Source: Halichoerus grypus (lineage: Eukaryota > Chordata > Mammalia > Carnivora > Phocidae). Taken from it: 64,000 bases of DNA. Under the pieces are notes generated by a model, which saw only the letters and a list, made by a program, of their open reading frames with translations, searched no databases and was not told the DNA's origin. This document shows positions 11,821 through 23,200 of this stretch, piece after piece. The stretch lies in contig NC_135718.1 in the NCBI RefSeq assembly GCF_964656455.1, positions 131,113,966 to 131,177,965 on the forward strand, read 5' to 3'. Position numbers and translations under genes: made by a program. Each line of letters begins with the position of its first letter. The first letter of the stretch is position 1.

Positions 11821-12026
11821 TTTTTTTTTTTTTTTAAAGATTTTATTTATTTATTTGAGACAGAGAGAATGAGAGAGAGAGAGAGCACATGAGATGGGGG
11901 AGGGTCAGAGGGAGAAGCAGACTCCCTGCCGAGCAGGGAGCCTGATGCGGGACTCGATCCAGGGACTCCAGGATCATGACCTGAGCCGAAGGCAGTCACT
12001 CAACCAACTGAGCCACCCAGGCGCCC
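11821..12026 (-). repeat. SINEC, full length, perfect TSD
   Basis: Reverse SINEC flanked by a perfect 18-bp duplication, CTCTTATGTCTTATTTCT, at 11803-11820 and 12027-12044. One of the youngest-looking insertions here. Confidence 0.97.
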
Positions 12027-12234
12027 CTCTTATGTCTTATTTCTAATTATGGTCTCCAGTTAAGGGGATTCCAAGCATCGGCTAAGAAGCAAACGTGGTT
12101 GGTAAAATGTGCAGCGGGAAGAACCTTCCTTCTGGGACTTCTGTGCTGTCACCTATAAACCGAGTGGGGGGTGTTTGATTTCCGGCTCTGGAATCTCTGA
12201 GATGTTGATTTGTCGGGTGTTAGTAAAAGCTCGT

Positions 12235-12765
12235 TGTATTAGTCATGTTTCTCCAGAGAAACAACCAATAGAAAGCACCTAGAGGGAAAGGCTTGTTACA
12301 AGGAATTGGCTCCCACAACTGTGGAGACTGACAACTCCCAAGATGCGCAGGTGGAGTTGGTGAGTTGGAGACCTGAGGAAGCCAGCAGGTAGTTCCAGTC
12401 CAAGTCTGAGGGCCTGAGGAGCAGGAACACCGAGGTGTAGCTCCAGTCTGAAGGCCAGCAGGCTCACGGCCTAGGGAAAGCCGATGTTTTAGTTTGGGTC
12501 CAAAGGCAGGAAAACGTTGACGTCCCAATTTGAAGGCAGTCAGGAAGAAGGAATTCTGTCTTGCTCAGAGGAAGGTCAGTTTTTATGTTCTGTTCAGGCC
12601 TTCAACTGATTGGACAGGGCCCACCCACATCTGCTGTCCTCGGTCTTCAAATTTAAATGCTAATCTCATCCAAAAACACCCTCACAAACACAACCAGAAT
12701 AATGTTTGACCAAGCATCTGGGCATCCCAGGACCCCATCAAACTGACACATAAAATTAATTGTGG
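12235..12765 (+). repeat. Ancient interspersed repeat, family not assigned
   Basis: 'tattagtcatgtttctccag', 'ggaattggctcccacaactg', repeated 'ggcctga(g)gagcagga' units and the end 'actgacacataaaattaa' follow a common old mammalian repeat of L1M or MaLR origin. I recognise the pattern but cannot name the subfamily. Confidence 0.5.
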
Positions 12766-14721
12766 AAGTAAATGATGGATCAGGTTTGAGGTTTGAGAGG
12801 CTGGGGTGGCTGTGAAGGGCATAAAGAGGTAGACAGAGCCCCCACCCCTGTGAAGGAGCTTCCCTGCCATGTGCGGGTGAGTCACCTGAGGCTGCCACCC
12901 CTCAAGGGTGGGGCGGTGAGTTCAGCGCGCTGGGGAGGACTCAGGCTGTGAGCAGGCCCGCAGGGCAGCAAGCGGGCGGAGAAAGGGAGATGGGTGTGGT
13001 TACTAGATCAGTCCCACAGACAGGCCACCGGACAGTGAAAGTGAGGTTACCAAGGAGGCAATCAGCGTGAGGCACATTTAGGATGCAGAATCAATGAGAC
13101 TCAGTGGTTTTCTTTATGACTAATGCGTGAAGACCAAGAAAATGTATGTACGATTGATTGAAATGCTCATGTATTTCAAGTGTTCATTAGGTGAAAACCA
13201 CGTTGAACTTGTTTCGTAGAAGGAAATAATCTTTGTCCTGGTGGTGCTTTCTCCTCCTCTCCTTTACGCTCCTACGTATGGTTGGTACTGGTCAGATTGC
13301 CTGCACTGTTAGGAGTAACTTTCACCAAACCTGTCTTGTTTTCCCACGGGGAAATCTGAGCACTCGAGAGCAAGCACCACACTTCATACACCTTCAGAAC
13401 CCCCCCTTCGCTGTACGCACCGTGGTGCCTTCTGCCTCCCGGTCTGTCTGTAAACAGGAATGGTTGATTAGTTGGTGCATATCAGAAGGTGGGGAAAGAC
13501 GGATCAAAAATCCTTCACCTTAAAAAAAAATAATAATAACCTTTTTATTTTGGAATACCATTAGATTTACAGCAAAGCTTCGGGGATAACGCAGAGGCTT
13601 CTTGTAGACTCTGCACCTGCACCTTTTGTAATCAGTGTTAGAGCAAACACAGCCCTGAATCCGTGTGCCCTTGGACGCGTCACATCCTCCCAGTTGGCCT
13701 CAGTCCTGTCACTGGTCAAAGAGGGGTAACAGTGTCTGCCCCCCCCACGCTGTCCCCATGTCACTGGAATAAAGTCACTGGGATGAGGCCAGCCTGTGGG
13801 GTGGTCTGTGGGTCCGGCCTGCTGCCCCCGGAGCCCGCCGCCTCCCCCGGGACCTTGGGCTCCTGGCAGCCGGCGGGCAGGGCCCAGTGCGCCTCCTCGC
13901 CTCCCCATCTGAGCTGCCACCCTGTCTTTCGTCAGCACAGCCCCAGGGCTAACGTAGGCTCCAGCATATGGGAAGGTGGACAAATACTATTTGATGAAAA
14001 GGAGGAGAGAACATTACCTGGGGACCATAAAGTGCTCAAAAGTTTCTGGGGCAGTGGGGGCACTGGGCACAGAATGATGGAGAGGTCAAATGCCGGTAAG
14101 GGGCAGACCGGGGTCAGGCGACCCTGTCACCAGGGCATGCCTCCTAATGTGTGCAGACATCCAGCGACAGTGCTGGGTGTCAGAAAGTCCCTGCCTCAAA
14201 CGGGCCTCCAGCCAGTGCTGACGAGACGGCCAGGTTGCTGTAATCAAATCGGACCCTGGAAACCAAGGGTTTTTTCCCCAAACGCACAAGAAATAAGCCG
14301 AGACCCCAGCTGCCCACTGGCTGTTCCCCACTCCACTCCTCCTGCTCCCCCATCCCACTATACCTGGCCCTGCAACCACAGGCACCCCAGGCTGGAAAGA
14401 AGACCCGCGAAGGTACAAAGGACGGGGCACCCCTGACCCAACCCCACCCCCGTCCCCCTTTCTCCGATTCCTAGGCTCAAACCACAAGCTAGGACCCGGG
14501 CTCCATCTCTCTCTGGGAGATGGGCAGGGTCCAGCCTGATGGGGCCAGAACAGGGTGTGGAGTAGTCCGACCCTTCCTCTCTCGACCACAGAAGAGATCT
14601 TATTTTCCCCTCCTCTAGACTCTCTGGTTTCTGCTCTGCATTTTCCACTCATATCCTGCCTCATACATATTGGTACATTTGATTCACAGATGCTTGTTCT
14701 TCTCACCGAAATTCAGGGGTC

Positions 14722-14898
14722 TTCTTTTTTTTCTTTTTTTAAGATTATTTATTTATTTATTTATTTGACAGGGAGAGCACAAGCAGGGGGAGCGGCAGGC
14801 AGAGGGAGAGGGGGGAAGCAGGCTCCCCACTGAGTAGGGAGCCCGCCGCGGGGCTCGATCCCTGGATCCTGGGACCGACCGAGCCACCCAGGCGCCCC
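14722..14898 (-). repeat. SINEC
   Basis: Reverse SINEC from T tract and (ATTT)n to 'gagccacccaggcgcccc'. It is slightly shortened between the head and the middle. Confidence 0.93.
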
Positions 14899-15437
14899 TC
14901 AATGGTCTTTAAGGGCACAAGGTAGAATGCGCTTGTCTGAGACCCCACATGGAGAGGACTCCCTAGCGTGTTCCTTCGTTGTGAGGTCTTTGAGGCTACT
15001 GGCAGCCTCCTCCTCCTCTCCAGAGTCCCCTTTCTTCCTGCTTCTCTCCTCCCCTGTCCTTAGCAAATTGGTGTTTCCATGAGGAATGTAGTTGAAAACC
15101 TGAGGAACTACCAACACAAGGCCCCAGTGCCCGTGAGCTAGTGTAGCTGGTCCCAGACATCAAAAGTCTGTGCTAGAAAAGCCCGGGTGAGCCCCGGCTT
15201 CCTGTTCCCCGAACGTTCCCAGTCTCCTCTGGCGTACTCCGAAACGGTTTGTACCAGCGAGGGGGAGGGCTACCGGCCCAGTGGGCCAGGTTCAATGTTC
15301 TGGCGGCAGACAGGCTGACATTGATGGTTGACTGGTGGTTCTTATTTGCTTTTTCCCACATCCCGCACACACAACCAGACACTAAAAGCCTCTGGGCCAG
15401 GCCTGTTCCAGTGTGAGAGAAATTAGAGAAGTAAACT

Positions 15438-15452
15438 GTGTGTGTGTGTGTT
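15438..15452. repeat. (GT)n short microsatellite
   Basis: Seven to eight GT units. Confidence 0.8.
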
Positions 15453-15770
15453 TACAGTCTTGAAATTGAATTGGAAGTATCAGTATAAACTCGCAATGTG
15501 TTTACGTTTTAAAAAAATTTCCCAGCTTTATCCACTGGAAAGGCCTAAATCCAGTGACATACCCAGTAATGGGCACCCCTGATGCAGATCTTATGATCTC
15601 TAAAAACCTTACCCCACAAAAAGCAATCAGAGACCCTTAGAAGAAATAGCTCCTCCCGAGTCTGTAGCAGGAAATACACAAGATGAGCCTGGACATCTAG
15701 TCATGCCCGAAAGCAAAGAAGCTCTCAAGGACCAAATAAGATGGTGTCAAAAGGACTCAGAAATCAACTT

Positions 15771-15975
15771 AGGGGCGCCTGGGTGGCTCAGTTGTTAAGA
15801 GTCTGCCTTCGGCTCAGGTCATGGTCCCAGGGTCCTGGGATCGGGGCGGGCTCCCTGCTCAGCGGAGAGCCTGCTTCTCCCTCTCCCTCTGCCTGCTGCT
15901 TACCCTGCTTATGCTCTCTCTCTCTCTCTCTCTCTGTGTCAAATAAATAAATAAAAAAAAAATCTTTAAAAAAAA
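15771..15975 (+). repeat. SINEC, full length, with TSD
   Basis: Complete SINEC flanked by the exact 12-bp repeat AGAAATCAACTT at 15759-15770 and 15976-15987. Confidence 0.97.
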
Positions 15976-16680
15976 AGAAATCAACTTGAAGAGGCTCCCA
16001 CTGGCCGACAGTAGGAGTGATACAGGCATGAACAACATCTGCAAAGGACCAAAGCACATCAAATATGTCTAAATCCATTAACACATAATGACACTAAGGG
16101 AACAGACCTCTCCGGCATCATCAGGGCAGTTAGGGAATCCATTCGTTATTTTGAAAACTGGTAAATACAAGGAAAGAGTCAAGCACTTTTTGAAGAAATA
16201 TAATTTTCCACTGCCTATGAGATAATGGGTATAAGTAAAGATATCAGTGACTACTAACATCAAAAAAGAAAGACAAGCAGACATTACGTGCTCCCCTCTA
16301 AGGAAGTACACACATCTATTAGGTATTCTTACAAAAACAAACAAATCAAATCTGATCTGGTCTCTGACTTTAATTACCAATTTACAGAAAATACAGGGGC
16401 AGTAACATGTGACATGTCACTCTGGGAATGTAATCCACAAAATGTAGATGATCTATAAGAAAACAACCCAGTTTCTTTAACAAATGACAAGGAAAAAAAA
16501 TGAAAACTGCGGAGGTACCTGCGGATTACGAGAGATCTAGGAGACACATCAACCAACTGGAACATCTGGAACTTATTTAGGTTCCAATTTGAGCAAAAAC
16601 TATACAAAATTATGGGACAGGGAAATGTGAACACTAGATTTTTGATTACACTAAGAAATTATTATTAAAAAACATTCTGA

Positions 16681-16873
16681 GGGGGCCTGGGTGGCTCAGT
16701 TGGTTAAGCGACTGCCTTTGGCTCAGGTCATGATCCTGGAGTCCCGGGATCGAGTCCCGCATTGGGCTCCCTGCTCAATGGGGAGTCTGCTTCACCCTCT
16801 GACCGTCTCCCCTCTTATGCTCTTTTTCACTCTCTCTCTAAAATAAATAAATAAAATCTTAAAAAAAAAAAAG
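16681..16873 (+). repeat. SINEC, full length, with TSD
   Basis: Complete SINEC flanked by the 13-bp repeat AAAAACATTCTGA at 16668-16680 and 16874-16886, inside the L1M relic. Confidence 0.97.
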
Positions 16874-17611
16874 AAAAACATTCTGAAGTACTTAAGAATG
16901 AAGTATGAATGAATGGAATGAAATCTGCTTCAAAATTTTGTAGAAGGAGTATAGAGAGCTATTGTTAAATGAGTTAAATATTTAAAGGCCTGTGTCCTTA
17001 TGATGGGACAATCAAATCTGAATCTAATCAAGCCTCTGGATCTTGTCACCAGCTCAAAGGGAAAAAAGGAGAGAAAGAGGAACATCTTCAATAATACTGA
17101 GGATACAGTAACCCGATATAGAATATGGGCAATTCTGGAGGAAAACATGACTCTTTCTTCACAAATGCATGGCAAAAAATAAATAAATAAAAAGAGGGAA
17201 ATTGTTACAGTTGAAAAGAAACCAGAGACATGGCCGCTAGACGTGATTTATCTTGGTTGGATCTTGATTTGAACAAACCAACTGTGAAACGCCATTTTTT
17301 GAGCAATTGGAGAAAATTATATGTGGATTGGGTAATCAGTGATAATAAGGAATTGCTGTTTGTTGGATATGTTCATGGTATTGTGATTAAGTTGCTAAAA
17401 AGTCCTACTTCTTAAAACACACACTGAAGTATTTACAGGTGAAATGAAATTGTGTCTGCCATATGCTTTAACAATTTAACAGTGGGGAGGGAGAGTAGAT
17501 AAAATTAAAATGGCAGAATGTTAGTAATTGTTAAAATTGGGTTCATTGTACCAGGCTCATTATTCATCTATGTTTGAAATTTTCCATAATAAAAAGTTAA
17601 ATATAGAACAT

Positions 17612-17772
17612 TTTAAAGATTTTATTTATTTATTTGAGAGAGCACGAGCTGGGGGGGGTCGGGGGGGGAGGAAGAGAGGGACAAGCAGACCCCCCGCTGA
17701 ACTCCAGGACCCTGAGATCATGACCTGAGCCGAAGTCAGACGCCCAACTGACTGAGCCACCCAGGCACCCCC
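17612..17772 (-). repeat. SINEC, internally shortened
   Basis: Reverse SINEC from AAAGATTTTATTTATTTATTTGAGAG to 'gagccacccaggcacccc', with the middle 'gagcagggagcc' segment missing. Confidence 0.9.
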
Positions 17773-17837
17773 CACCTTTTTAAAGACTGTATTTATTTAG
17801 AATAAAATATAGAACATTTTAAAAATAAAGCTAGTCC

Positions 17838-17957
17838 TTTTTTAAAAAAATTTTTTTAATTTATTTAAGTAATCTCTGCACCCAGTGTGGAGCGGAAACT
17901 CCCGACCCCAAGATCCGGAGTCACATGCTCTAACCACTGAGCCAGGCAGGTGCCCCA
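17838..17957 (-). repeat. Older SINEC subtype, with TSD
   Basis: Short subtype: 'agtaatctctgcacccagtg', 'gagtcacatgctctaacc', 'gagccaggcaggtgcccc'. The flanks AATAAAGCTAGTCCT and AATAAAAAGCTAGTCCT form the target-site duplication. Confidence 0.9.
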
Positions 17958-18367
17958 AATAAAAAGCTAGTCCTGCACATGGTGTTAACTGTACGGACCA
18001 CAAGAATCCGGAACGGGAAGGCCAGCCAAGTTTGGAAGGGTGAGAGAGGTGGCATGGCAGGGAACACTCTGAATCTGACCTAAGCCTGGCAGGAAGGGTG
18101 AAGGAGACAGGAACCAAGGCTCAGTGATGTTGAAATCCTAGCCTACACGTGCCAGGTTCCTTCCTACTTCCTATTGCTGTAGTTGATAGAGGGTGCTTGT
18201 TCCAGCTTTTTGGCCACATTGTGAGCCCTTTGAGAAGGAAAATGTCCCCACTCTCCTGCACTCCGTGTTTTTCCTGCCCCCCACCCCCAAATTCCCAAAC
18301 TCTCTAACCCAAGGGGTAGCACATCCAAGCCCAATCGCCAAACATTGGACGAGTACTGGTCTATGGC

Positions 18368-18379
18368 TCCATCTGCTGG
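18368..18379 (-). promoter_or_regulatory. CTCF-like core motif beyond SLC45A3 3' end
   Basis: TCCATCTGCTGG matches the reverse CTCF core GCCMYCTRSTGG at 11 of 12 positions. It lies about 110 bases past the presumed cleavage site, on the path of read-through toward ELK4. Occupancy cannot be judged from sequence. Confidence 0.35.
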
Positions 18380-18489
18380 TGACACTGGGAACTGAAACTG
18401 CCCAAACAGGGTCCCTATTGAGAAGGAAGCTGAGGGTAATTTGAGAGAGATCTGAGCCTTCCCCATCAGGAAAGATAAACACAAGCCAA

Positions 18490-19815
18490 TGAAACATATA
18501 AGAAGCCTTTAATTTCATCACCATAAACATTATACTCTGATTGCTCACATACAGTATAAAATATTTACTCCACTAAATAAATAAGACATAACATTATTGC
18601 AAACGGCACTTAAACCCCCCAGAGATAAGACTTCCTTAGCCCAGGCAGGGGGTACTCCTGAGTTTCTGTGCGGGATTCCCCAAGCACAGGTATGCCCTGG
18701 GGGCGGAGACGGATAAAAGCTCAAGGAGCCACATTCCGTGCTTCTTTCTGGTCCTGCAACAGCCCCAGAGAGAGGGCTGTGGAGCCAGGTGGGGAAAGGT
18801 GGGGGGTGGGCAGCTCCTTCATCAGCCCAGCCCTTAGAGAGAGCAGAGGGGAGTGGGGGTGGGGGGCAGGCTGGGCGAAGAGAGAAGGGGAGGCTAGGGA
18901 GGCTGCTGAGACCTGGAGCCCCACCCTCCACTTACCCCCAGCTCCCCCCCGCCTTGGGTAACAGGATTTGGGATATCAGCTGGGTAAGCAGAGCTTCCAA
19001 GCTCCTCGGTTAGGCAGTTTTGAGACCAGACCAATCACCCAAGGGAAGACGATTCTGGCACTGCTCAGCCCAATAAACCAGCCATCTCCCGGGGCCCACC
19101 GGGGATCTCACCTCTTAGACACCGAGATGGCAGAGCTGGGAATTGATACCCCTCTACTTAGTTAAATAAATAAGTTAAATATTTAAAGGCCTGTGTCCCT
19201 ATGATGGCAACACAGTGGCCAACAAGCCATGTCCTGATAAAACGTAGTTGTGGGGGATGGGAGAAAGGCAGTGCTATGCGGCCAGGCGGCTTCCTCTCTC
19301 CCCACCGGACTCTTACCCACAAATAACTTTCATATTCTCAAATCCTGCGGAGTTTCACACTAGAAACTTCCATGCAAGAGCAACATGGAGGGAATCTATA
19401 GGATAAGGGGGCTTGGAGGTGAGACACCAGATGGTTGAGGTTGCTCAGCTCTCCAAATCCCTTCTCTGGCTAAGTCTTGACCAGGACACTAGCTGTTAAC
19501 CCTGCCTGGGTAATCTCCCTGCAGAGTCCTGCATTCCAGTGCATGGAGCTAATGAAATGCCCTACCCTTCTGGCCTCCCTGTAGAAGTCCAGACTGAAGC
19601 CTGTCTGGACCAACAGTCAGCCAGCCCTGAAGACTGGAGAGAGAGAGAGAAGCCCCAGGCCCCGACCTGCGCAGCTCTGCACCTCACCACCACGGGGTGG
19701 CAGCAGAGAGCCACACCACTTTGGCAGCAACAGAAACTGGAAGGCTAGGAGGCCCCTGACCCGGAGAGGGGGTGGGGGAGGGCCTGCGACCCTCCCTCGG
19801 TGGGCCAGAAGGACT
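18490..19815 (-). other. SLC45A3: SLC45A3 3' UTR
   Basis: It runs from the TAG at 19816-19818 leftward to the presumed poly(A) site. A length of about 1.3 kb suits the roughly 3.3 kb human mRNA. It is free of SINEs and moderately GC-rich. The only credible poly(A) signal on the minus strand is ATTAAA at 18508-18513; I found no AATAAA across the stretch. The segment 19168-19202 recurs at 16973-17007 (see findings). Confidence 0.7.
18508..18513 (-). terminator. SLC45A3: Poly(A) signal ATTAAA of SLC45A3
   Basis: TTTAAT on the plus strand is ATTAAA on the minus strand. A GU-rich stretch (reverse complement of 'ataaacacaagcc', near 18474-18486) follows 20-35 bases downstream, as expected for a CstF site. 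Cleavage is therefore expected near 18488-18495. Confidence 0.6.
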
Positions 19816-20253
19816 CTACACCGAGTATTTGGCCAAGTCGCTCTTATCAAATACCACCTGTGTAGCAAAATAAATGGCCACCAAACCAAGGCCCGCGGCC
19901 GACACCATGTAGGCAGTGACAGACTGGCTGAGCTGAACAATGGAGCCCATAAACAGGGACGGGGCCACCTGGGACAGCAGGAAGGCACTGTCCAGGATGG
20001 CGAGGTCCAGGCAGATGCCCCGGCCCGGAACGACCCTGGCCTCAGGCGGCTCGCCCACCACCACACGCATGGAGCTGTCGCAGGTGGAGGCCCCACACAG
20101 CACAGGTGGAGAAGGGAGGAGGCTGCTACCTCCAGCACCCATGTGTCCGTTGGGGAAGGGGGATCCGGTCTTGGGGCCCGGTGGAAAGCTGGGCGTCAGG
20201 CTGTCCGCGCCGGCACTACTCCCGGCATCTCCTCGGTATTTGGGCAGGAAAAC
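19816..20253 (-). CDS. SLC45A3: SLC45A3 coding exon 5 (last), residues 408-552
   Basis: The acceptor is a C10-AG tract directly before GTT TTC CTG. The exon encodes the variable cytoplasmic loop and then the last helices (DLAILDSAFLLSQVAPSLFM, about 497-516, and the SVTAYMVSAAGLGLVAIYFA segment), ending in TAG at 19816-19818. Confidence 0.96.
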   Translation of the reverse strand, partial: VFLPKYRGDAGSSAGADSLTPSFPPGPKTGSPFPNGHMGAGGSSLLPSPPVLCGASTCDSSMRVVVGEPPEARVVPGRGICLDLAILDSAFLLSQVAPSLFMGSIVQLSQSVTAYMVSAAGLGLVAIYFATQVVFDKSDLAKYSV

Positions 20254-23200
20254 CTGGGGGGGGGGACAAGGATAGGTAGGAATCCAAGCATAGGACCCCC
20301 CAGCTCTGAGAACAGCCCCTGGCATTCATGCCGGGGGCTGGAAGAAACCAGGCAACGGGCCTTCATGACAACTGTGCAGCAGGTCAGAAAACCAAGCAGA
20401 CCCTCCTTGGTCTGGGTCTAGTTAGGACGCCCCGCAGGGGCAGGGAATGGGGAGGGGACAGATCTGAATTCAGAAGTCTAGGTCTCCTCTAGCCTCTCCT
20501 GGAAGCAGTAACTGGCAGACAAACTCCGACTGCAGGTCAGGAAGAGAACAGAACCCCAAGGTAAAGGAAGAAGACAGAATGAAGACAGGTGAGAAGAGAG
20601 ATGTGTAAGAACAGAGGAACAAAATCCAAAGGTGGGGCCCCTGATGGCCCAAACCCCCACACAGGCTCTCTTAACCCTCCTACTTCCTGCCCCCCACCAC
20701 CACCACTTCGCCCTGGGAGAGCCGCCTCAACCTCGCAGAGAGAGGCTCTGCTCCCACTGAGGTCCCAGGCCCCTACTGTGAGGTCCATGGCCCCAGAATG
20801 AGGGCAGGGAAGGCCCACAGGACTCAGCCTGGAGGAAGAGAGGAACAAGAAAAATCTTCCAGACTCCTTTAACCTAGCTGTGCTAATGTTGAAGCCCTTC
20901 TTGCTTCCTACTCACTATATGCCTTAGATCAGGGTAGCCTGCCCCTGCCCAGAAGCCCCTATTTCAGGATAGGGCCAGAATTCATCCCCCCATCCCTGTG
21001 CCTGCTAGTGCCCCACGTGGAAGGGCTCTCGAGTTGGCTGCGCTAGAACTGGGACCCGTGGCGGAGGTCAGAAGGGAAGCCTACAGCTCTTGGTGCGGCC
21101 AGAAGGAGGCAAGGCAAGTACACACCGTGTACGGGGCCAAGTGTGCCACCAGTGGGCCTCCCAGGCCCTGTCCTCCCTGCCTGCCACCCCCTCAAGAGGC
21201 CCCTAGGGCTAGATCCGCCCGGCCATGCTCCCCGGAGCGAGTGGGTACGCCCACGCCTGGCCTCTGGACACCAGCCCCCAAGCCCCCAGCCGGGGCAGCA
21301 CCAGAATGGAGGCTGATGAAGGTTATCAGTGTGCTGACAGGGGCCTCGGGGACCAGGCTACCCCAACCAAAACCCTGGCCCCTCCCTCCACACCCCCCAC
21401 CCCTGCAGCTACCTATTCAATTACCCACCTCTTAGCTAGCTATTTCTCTGCTACATCACTCATGCCCTCCAAGGGGCAGCCACATCCTCCCTATTGTCTG
21501 CAAGCTCTCTGAGGGCAGGCCTGCGTCTCCTCCCTCAGGACACCCCAACCTCTTACCCTCCGGGCAGAGCTCTGCACCCAGGGCTGTAGCTCACTGAGGC
21601 CAGTGAAGGGCACAAAGGTGACTACACAGCTTTGGTCAGGAGGCTGCCCACAGAACGGGGCCCCCGCAGGGGCTGGCTGGCGTGGCGCCAAGCAGGAAGG
21701 AGGCCCCCAACTTACAGTGGCCAGGCGAGCGGTGTCAGGCGCGGCAGGCTCAGAGATCGCCGTGGGGGCGGGGGAAGGGGACGGAGGCAAAGGTGTGAGG
21801 CAGGAAAAGAAAAGAGAGAATTAGGCAGAAAAAGAAGATAAACCAGAAGAGAAGGGGTAGTGAGGAGCCTTCCCCATCTTGGAGAACAAAGCAGCACAGG
21901 GGTCGGTCACAATGCCCCTCCCTGAATAAAGAGAGCCGTGGCCAACAGCAGACCACCCCCACTCACCGGCTGCTGAAGCCAGGTGCCCCAGAGGTCATCG
22001 GACCCAGCCCCACCCCCCAGCCCCTCCCCACGCCCCGCCTCTGCCTAGAACCACCCAGCCCAGACTGAGGGCTTCCGCTAGCCTGATTCTTCAGGATTCC
22101 CAAAGAAGGATTTAGCATTTCCTGCAATCATCCACTCAAGTGCTTTATAGTCCTGACACCAGGAAGTCATTCCCAGAATCTAATCTACACCCTCCTTCCG
22201 CAGCCCACGTCTCTGGCCCTGGGCTACATGGGCTTCCTCTCGCATCAAAGAATGACTTCTCCCGCACGTCTCTGGCCCGACAACCGATCCGTTCGGGGCT
22301 CCTCCGTCTCCCCTCCACCCCCGCTCCACCCAGCGGCCAGCGTGAGTACCTGCTTCTCGCGGTGGTAGAGGGAGGCTAGCGTGTAGGGCAGGATCTGCAG
22401 GGCCGAGAAGGTGAAGCCGGTGAGGGCGGCCGACGCAGTCACCACGGCCACGCTGCGCGACAGGCACATGGTGCCGGCAGCAACAGGGAAGGCCACCACG
22501 CTGGCCAGATAGACGGCCCGGGTGCCGAATCGCAGCACCAGCCGGTCCATGACCAGAGAGAAGAGCAGGGAGATGGCGCACTGCAGGAACAGCCCCAGGC
22601 TGCCCATCCGGACCCCTGCGGGGTGGGGTAGAAGAGGAAGTCAGCCCCGGAGCAGGAAGAGGCCCGACACAACCCGGAGAGGGCTCAGAACTGGGGGCAC
22701 CTGCCGTCCAAGCCTCGCTGTGTGGACCAGAGCTGCTCCCCCGCATCATCCCCACCCGGCTGCAGCAGCCCGAGCCGAGGCTGTTCCACTGCCCTTAGAC
22801 GATGTGGCCAAAGCCTCTGGCTAAGGGCACAAGAAGACGTTCTATGGGTTGTTTGGGGGGGCCTGGCCTAGTGCTCGGCTCTCTAAGAGGGTGCGAGGGA
22901 ACACCAAGACAGCTCTGCCGTGGGCCCCGGGACAGAGCTCGGGATGGCCTGAGCTGAAGGTCTGGCCCGGGAATGTGGCGAGTCAACAGGGGGTGCACAG
23001 GGCACACTGAAGATGGGGCCAGGCGGACCAGAGACCCGGCCTTGACTGCCCTACTCCCCCTGTTCCTCAACTAAGCTTAGCCTTTTCTTCTGGCCAATGG
23101 GGGCAATGACTCTGAGCAAACTCTCCGCGGCCCAAGGCTCTGTGGAGGCGGGGCCCATTGTCCTGACAGGGAAATCAGGAACCCAGACGCACAGCTATAA

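Larger units (their letters stand above)
15480..17605 (+). repeat. L1M 3'-region relic(s), interrupted by two SINECs
   Basis: The end 'gaaattttccataataaaaag' at about 17572-17596 and 'cacactgaagtatttacagg' near 17425 match the 3' UTR of old L1M elements. A similar block occurs at 16560-16940, so this may be two L1M ends in tandem. SINECs at 15771-15975 and 16681-16873 interrupt it. No ORF2 coding capacity remains visible. Confidence 0.65.
3481..18489. other. ELK4-SLC45A3 intergenic interval
   Basis: Fifteen kilobases without a supportable gene. It contains about 12 SINECs, MIR and L2 fragments, an MLT1-type LTR, another old repeat (12235-12765) and an L1M 3' region (15480-17605). Unassigned stretches include 4470-5080, 5280-6750, 7570-8530 and 12770-14720; 13230-13420 and 13650-13760 have faint L2/MIR similarity. 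In human prostate a read-through transcript crosses this interval and splices SLC45A3 exon 1 to ELK4 exon 2 (established). Confidence 0.6.

Noticed and set aside
13663..14706. Overlapping 257- and 206-codon ORFs on opposite strands
   Set aside because: GC-rich stretch with faint MIR similarity. The translations have no domain and the opposite frames compete.
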